Source of the DNA: Axinella damicornis | Lineage: Eukaryota; Porifera; Demospongiae; Axinellida; Axinellidae | DNA: 64,000 nucleotides | Direction of reading: 5' to 3' | Assembly (NCBI GenBank): GCA_963931865.1 | Contig: OZ007516.1 | Coordinates: 2,846,744 to 2,910,743, forward strand | Part shown: one piece after another, positions 60,301 to 64,000 of the stretch | Numbering within the stretch: position 1 is the first letter of the stretch | Layout: each line of letters opens with the position of its first letter | The notes under the pieces: generated by a model | Database searches by the model: none | What the model was told of the DNA's origin: nothing | Seen by the model: the letters and a program-made list of their open reading frames with translations, nothing else | Program-made: the position numbers and the translations under genes

Positions 60301-63300
60301 ATTCCAAGTAAACTACAGATGACAAATCTCCAAGGTAATCGGTTAAGAGTTATTTTAGCATAATCATTATTGTTGGGGGAATGTGGTCTATAGAAGCACA
60401 AATCTACAAGGCTGAACTTACGTTGTTCACAGCTCCTGCCATAATACCCCTCTGTGCAAGCACAGGACCCATCCACCACATCACATGTCCCACCATTCTG
60501 ACAAGGATTGCTAGCACACTCATCAGTTATATTTGTTTCACAGTTGCTTCCAGTATAGCCTGCTTCACACTGACACGAGTAACTGTTCAGTCCGTCTATG
60601 CATGTGCCTCCATTCTGGCATTCGTTTGAGACACACTCACCGATATCCACATCACAGTACTGACCAGTATAACCCAGTGCACATGTGCATGTGTAACTGT
60701 TCACTCCATCTGAACACGTCCCTCCATTAAAACATGGATCTGAACTACATTCATTGATATCAGTGGAGCAGTTCTGTCCAGTAAACCCAGGTGCACAGAC
60801 ACAAGTGAAACTGTTCAAACCATCGACACAGGTTCCTCCATTCATGCATTGGTTCAGCGCACAGTAGTCAATATTGATTGAGCAGTTTGACCCTGTGTGG
60901 CCTGGAATGCAGACACAACTGAAACTGTTAATCTCATCCACACATGTACCTTCATTCATGCATGGGTTCTCAACACAATCATCAATGTTGGTACTGCAGA
61001 TTTGACCAGTAAACCCTGGCAGACATTGACAGGTGTACAGATTAACACCATCGATACAGGTTGCCCCATTAGCACAGGGATATGGGTTGCAGTCATCATT
61101 GTTAATTAAACAATCACTTCCTGTAAATCCCAGGGCACAGATGCAGCTGTAATTATCTATTTCATCTATGCATGTGCCACCGTTCTCACATGGATTTGAA
61201 ACACAATCGTCAATGTGGATAGAGCAGTTTGCACCTGTGTGGCCTGGGCATAGACAAATATAACCGTTGATCACATCTATACAAGACCCTCCGTTCTGGC
61301 AGGGGCCAGACTCACATCCATTGATCTCATTGGAACAGTTATCGTCGGTGTAACCGGGAGTACACAGGCATAAATAGCCATTCACTAAATCTGCACATAT
61401 ACCACCATTTTGACATGGATTTGGTGAACACTTGTCTATGTTCACAGAATAGTTATCTCCAGGTGTACAAAGGCAAGTATAGCCGTTTACCATGTCTATG
61501 CATGTTCCTCCATTTTGACATGGATCTGAAGCACATTCATCGATGTTGACATTGCAATTCAATCCCGTGTGGCCAGGTAGGCAAACGCATGTGTAGCTGT
61601 TGATTCCATCTGTACATCTTCCACCATTCTGGCAAGGATTCGGTTCACACTCATTGATATCAGTGGAGCAGTTTTCACTGCTGTAACCAGGAGGGCATTG
61701 ACAACTATAACCATCTACCATGTCTGTACATGTACCACCATTCTGACAAGGATTGCTAGCACACTCATCAATGTCTACTTCGCAGTTGCTTCCAGTATAG
61801 CCTGCTTCACACTGACAGGAGGAACTGTTCAGCCCGTCTATGCATGTGCCTCCGTTCTGGCATCCGTTTGAGGCACAATTATCAACATCCTCTTCACAGT
61901 TGGGACCAGTATAACCTAGTGCACATGTGCAAGTGTAACTGTTCGTTCCATCTGAACAAGACCCTCCATTCTGACATGGATCTGAAGCACAGTCATCGAT
62001 ATTGATAGAACAGTGCTGTCCAGTAAACCCTAGTGCACAGGCGCACGTGAAACTGTTCAAACCATCGACACAGGTTCCTCCATTCTGGCATTGGTTCAAC
62101 GCACAGTCGTCAATATTTATTGAGCAGTTCGAGCCAGTGTGGCCTGGAATACAGACACAAGTGAAATTGTTGATGCCATCCACACACGAGCCTCCATTCA
62201 GGCATGGGTTCTGAGCACAATCGTCAATATTGGTACTGCAGGTTTGATCGGTAAACCCTGGCAGGCACTGACAGGTGTACTGGTTAACACCATCGACACA
62301 GGTTGCCCCATTAGAACAGGGGTACGGGTTGCAGTCGTTTATGTTCATATCACATGTCATTCCAGTAAAACCAGCTGCACATTCACAACTAAACTCATTC
62401 ACATGGTCAATGCATGAGCCACCATTCTCACATGGATTCGAAACACACTCGTCAATGTTCACAGAGCAGTTTGCACCTGTGTGGCCCAGTAGGCAAGTAC
62501 ATGTATAGCTGTTGAGCCCATCAACACATGTGCCACCATTCAGACATGGGGCAGAGTCACAGTCATCGATATCAATGGAGCAGTCATGGCCGGTGATCCC
62601 AGCTGGACACTGGCAAGTGAAGCTGTTTACTCTGTCCACACATGTAGCGTTATTCTGGCAGGGGGCTGGCTCACACTCATCAATATTATCTCTACAGTCT
62701 GCACCAGTGTAGCCCAATACACAGTCACAAGTATAGCCATCTATCATGTCCGAACAACTCCCTCCATTCTGACAAGGATCTCCAGCACATTCATCTATGT
62801 TCGTGAAACAGTCTAGTCCAGTGAACCCTGGTGCACACAAACATGTGAAACCGTTTACACCATCTACACAAGTGCCTCCATTCTGGCATGGATCTGGAGA
62901 ACAGTCATCAATGTTGATAGAGCAGTCTGATCCTGTGTGGTCTGAGATGCATAGACAAGTATAACCGTTGATCATATCTTGGCAAGTCCCTCCGTTCTGG
63001 CAGGGGCCAGACTCACATTCATTGATCTCATTGGAACAGTTATCGTCGGTGTAACCGGGAGCACACAGGCATGAATAGCCATTCACTAGATCTGTACATA
63101 TAGCACCATTCTGGCATGGATTTGGTGAACACTCGTCTATGTTCACAGAACAGTTATCTCCAGTAAAACCAGGTGTACAAAGGCAAGTATAGCCGTTTAC
63201 CATGTCTATGCATGTTCCTCCATTTTGACATGGATCTGAAGCACATTCATCGATATTGACATTGCAATTCGATCCCGTGTGGCCAGGTAGGCAAACGCAT

Positions 63301-64000
63301 GTGTAGCTGTTGATTTCATCTGTACATCTTCCACCATTCCGGCAAGGATTCGGTTCACACTCATTGATATCAGTGGAGCAGTTTTCACTGCTGTAACCAG
63401 GAGGGCATTGACAACTATAACCATCTACCATGTCTGTACATGTACCACCATTCTGACAAGGACTGCTAGCACACTCATCAATGTCTACTTCGCAGTTGCT
63501 TCCAGTATAGCCTGCTTCACACTGACAGGAGTAACTGTTCAGTCCGTCTATGCATGTGCCTCCGTTCTGGCATCCGTTTGAGGCACAATTATCAACATCC
63601 TCTTCACAGTTGGGACCAGTATAACCTAGTGCACATGTGCAAGTGTAACTGTTCGTTCCATCTGAACAAGACCCTCCATTCTGACATGGATCTGAAACAC
63701 AGTCATCGATATTGATAGAGCAGTGCTGTCCAGTAAACCCTAGTACACAGGCGCACGTGAAACTGTTCAAACCATCGACACAGGTTCCTCCATTCTGGCA
63801 TTGGTTCAATGCACAGTCGTTAATATTTATTGAGCAGTTTGAGCCTGTGTGGCCTGGAATACAGACACAAGTGAAATTGTTGATGCCATCCACACACAAG
63901 CCTCCATTCAGGCATGGGTTCTCAGCACAATCGTCAATATTGGTACTGCAGGTTTGATCGGTAAACCCTGGCAGGCACTGACAGGTGTACTGGTTAACAC
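47051..64000 (-). CDS. Giant EGF/Ig adhesion GPCR (5' end beyond the right edge)
   Basis: At least 25 exons and 3,365 codons are inside the window, phase-consistent from the EGF exon to the stop at 47051. Order from the N-terminus: at least 31 EGF repeats, nine Ig, one EGF, one Ig, a linker with RRRR, a hormone-receptor-like module, GAIN, GPS, seven TM helices and a roughly 300-aa tail. The GPS motif and 7TM sequence place it in the adhesion GPCR class. Such receptors are normally cut at the GPS and couple extracellular adhesion to G-protein signalling. No known family I recall combines this many EGF repeats with this many Ig domains. One caution: Ig and EGF junctions are all phase 1, so phase agreement alone cannot exclude that separate genes or isoforms are joined here. 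Confidence 0.85.
48952..48970. repeat. 19-base poly-G run (poly-C on the sense strand of the GPCR)
   Basis: Seen from the minus strand this is a C tract about 22 bases upstream of the acceptor of the TM4 exon, acting as part of its polypyrimidine tract. Confidence 0.85.
49859..50565. mobile_element. Miniature element with TATAGCGGGTTATTTTC termini
   Basis: A 707-bp segment starts TATAGCGGGTTATTTTCAC and ends AAAATAACCTGCTATA, so the ends are imperfect inverted repeats. It has no coding capacity and occupies the intron between the TM1 and TM2-4 exons. A GCGGCTACCAGGAGTG segment inside it also occurs near 46238. Confidence 0.7.
50878..53798 (-). CDS. Adhesion GPCR stalk: basic linker, hormone-receptor-like module, GAIN and GPS
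   Basis: Exons from the 5' end: 53698-53798 (contains EFRGRRRRQ, a furin-like site), 53553-53629, 53186-53331, 52711-52973 (hormone-receptor-like: CPEDET, LQWAES, ECPCGNF, RYCGGNF, AQWEAPDD), 52483-52623, 52005-52099, 51276-51741 (GAIN core), 51138-51192 and 50878-50981. The last two encode the GPS: TTCNFWDPTADS, DWSTRGC, MCECDHLTNFAILL. HLTNF matches the HL(S/T) self-cleavage consensus, so cleavage between Leu and Thr is expected. The segment before the hormone-receptor-like module (53186-53798) is not assigned to a named domain. Confidence 0.85.
53986..54308. repeat. (TATC)n microsatellite blocks
   Basis: Three TATC runs are separated by spacers sharing AGGTGGTGCATGGTGA and a GGACT end. 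It fills most of the GPCR intron between the last Ig exon and the basic-linker exon. Confidence 0.95.
54360..59613 (-). CDS. Adhesion GPCR middle ectodomain: ten Ig-type exons and one EGF
   Basis: Exons from the 5' end, all phase 1-1: 59278-59613, 58912-59208, 58278-58685, 57865-58164, 56743-57060, 56396-56680, 56043-56309, 55625-55942, 55218-55559, 54775-54891 (EGF: CASNPCHNGGTC ... CVCAEHWKGRNC), 54360-54662. The first three form the A-B-A block shared with the neighbouring Ig receptor. Exons 56396-56680 and 55625-55942 encode Ig units without canonical cysteines (RFTITRA with GLYTLVAS; SFTISHD with GIYTLSAV). Exon 58278-58685 contains a 39-bp internal duplication that gives PEEAGSGQNL twice. 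Confidence 0.87.
57345..57796. mobile_element. Long foldback element, TAGCCTCGTTCCCAGGCC family
   Basis: Inverted arms of about 65 bp (TAGCCTCGTTCCCAGGCCGT at the left; ACGGCCTGGGAATGAGGCTA at the right) both contain GGGAGGGAGAAACGG and GGCAACTTCC. They enclose about 320 bp of unrelated DNA with no coding signal. The element sits in the intron between exons 57865-58164 and 56743-57060. Confidence 0.9.
58812..58880 (-). pseudogene. Truncated relic of the 3' end of a type-B Ig exon
   Basis: On the minus strand it would read CIATNAAWQVTAIAELAVH, a degraded copy of CIATNAAGQATATAELTIHG from exon 58912-59208 just upstream. It lacks the 5' part of the domain and has lost the donor. It is intronic. 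Confidence 0.8.
59614..60421. other. Intron between EGF array and first Ig exon, with a 34-bp tandem repeat
   Basis: The interval holds four imperfect copies of a roughly 34-bp unit (GTGATGTCACTTCTGGTAAT followed by GTCCTTCAGTTT) at 59845-59974. The rest shows no exon, no obvious gene end and no new start. Confidence 0.8.
60422..64000 (-). CDS. Single exon encoding at least 31 EGF repeats of the adhesion GPCR
   Basis: One uninterrupted 3.6-kb exon continues past the window edge and ends in phase 1 at 60422 (donor GTAAGT). Repeats are about 38 residues, of the form NIDECASNPCQNGGTC...YTCxCxxGYTGxNC. The D/N-I-D/N-E/D-C starts are calcium-binding EGF signatures. A block of 15 EGFs (1,710 bp) is duplicated: sequence at 62281 recurs at 63991, and repeats 1-9 match 16-24. 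The 3'-most repeats restart the series once more after a deletion. One unit near 61445-61460 has lost residues and its last cysteine (CTPGDNYSV). Confidence 0.93.

Noticed and set aside
54338..60422. Treating the EGF array, the Ig block and the GPCR as three genes
   Set aside because: Phases agree throughout, and no start, stop or terminal-exon signal is visible between them. It stays possible because the junctions are all phase 1.
60381..63957. Several plus-strand open frames opposite the EGF exon
   Set aside because: They are antisense shadows of a highly repetitive coding exon and have no independent exon structure.

Overview
The window looks like genomic DNA of an early-branching animal, most likely a demosponge. 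It holds four large, multi-exon, cell-surface receptor genes with short introns (about 0.1-2.5 kb), classical GT-AG junctions and one exon per Ig domain. The space between exons is filled with small foldback elements, minisatellites and long poly-C/poly-G runs. The sponge assignment is an inference from gene content (tandem receptor tyrosine kinases, a huge EGF/Ig adhesion GPCR) and style, not from a species marker.

Left part, plus strand: the 3' end of a receptor tyrosine kinase (RTK1, 67-4130, entering from the left edge), an intergenic spacer with a TTAA-flanked, piggyBac-like miniature element (4944-5521), then a complete second RTK (RTK2, 6199-27266; 25 exons, 3,645 nt, about 1,214 aa). 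RTK2 has a signal peptide, a C-x3-C-rich N-terminal module, several fibronectin-III-like units, one membrane span and a kinase domain. RTK1 and RTK2 are tandem paralogues with the same kinase intron positions and phases. RTK2 has lost the alpha-C glutamate and the HRD arginine and has an altered gatekeeper/hinge, so it may be a pseudokinase or an unusual kinase.

Right part, minus strand: a complete Ig-superfamily type I receptor (28300-42994; 20 exons, 6,120 nt, about 2,039 aa; signal peptide, 15 Ig-type exons, FN3, a Cys-rich juxtamembrane module, TM, tyrosine-containing tail). Beyond a 4-kb spacer lies a giant adhesion GPCR (47051 to beyond 64000). It reads at least 31 EGF repeats in one exon, nine Ig, one EGF, one Ig, an RRRR-containing linker, a hormone-receptor-like module, GAIN, GPS, 7TM and a roughly 300-aa tail. 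The two minus-strand genes share a nearly identical Ig A-B-A block, so exon blocks have been copied between them. Both also carry truncated exon relics in introns next to these exons.

The gene models were built by hand from splice signals. Reading phases agree across every junction in all four genes, which is the main support for them. Intergenic and intronic DNA contains a recurring foldback family with ends reading TAGCCTCGTTCCCAGGCC. A 38-copy, 24-bp minisatellite in an RTK2 intron appears to be built from that same terminal motif. A 200-base assembly gap lies in an RTK2 intron.
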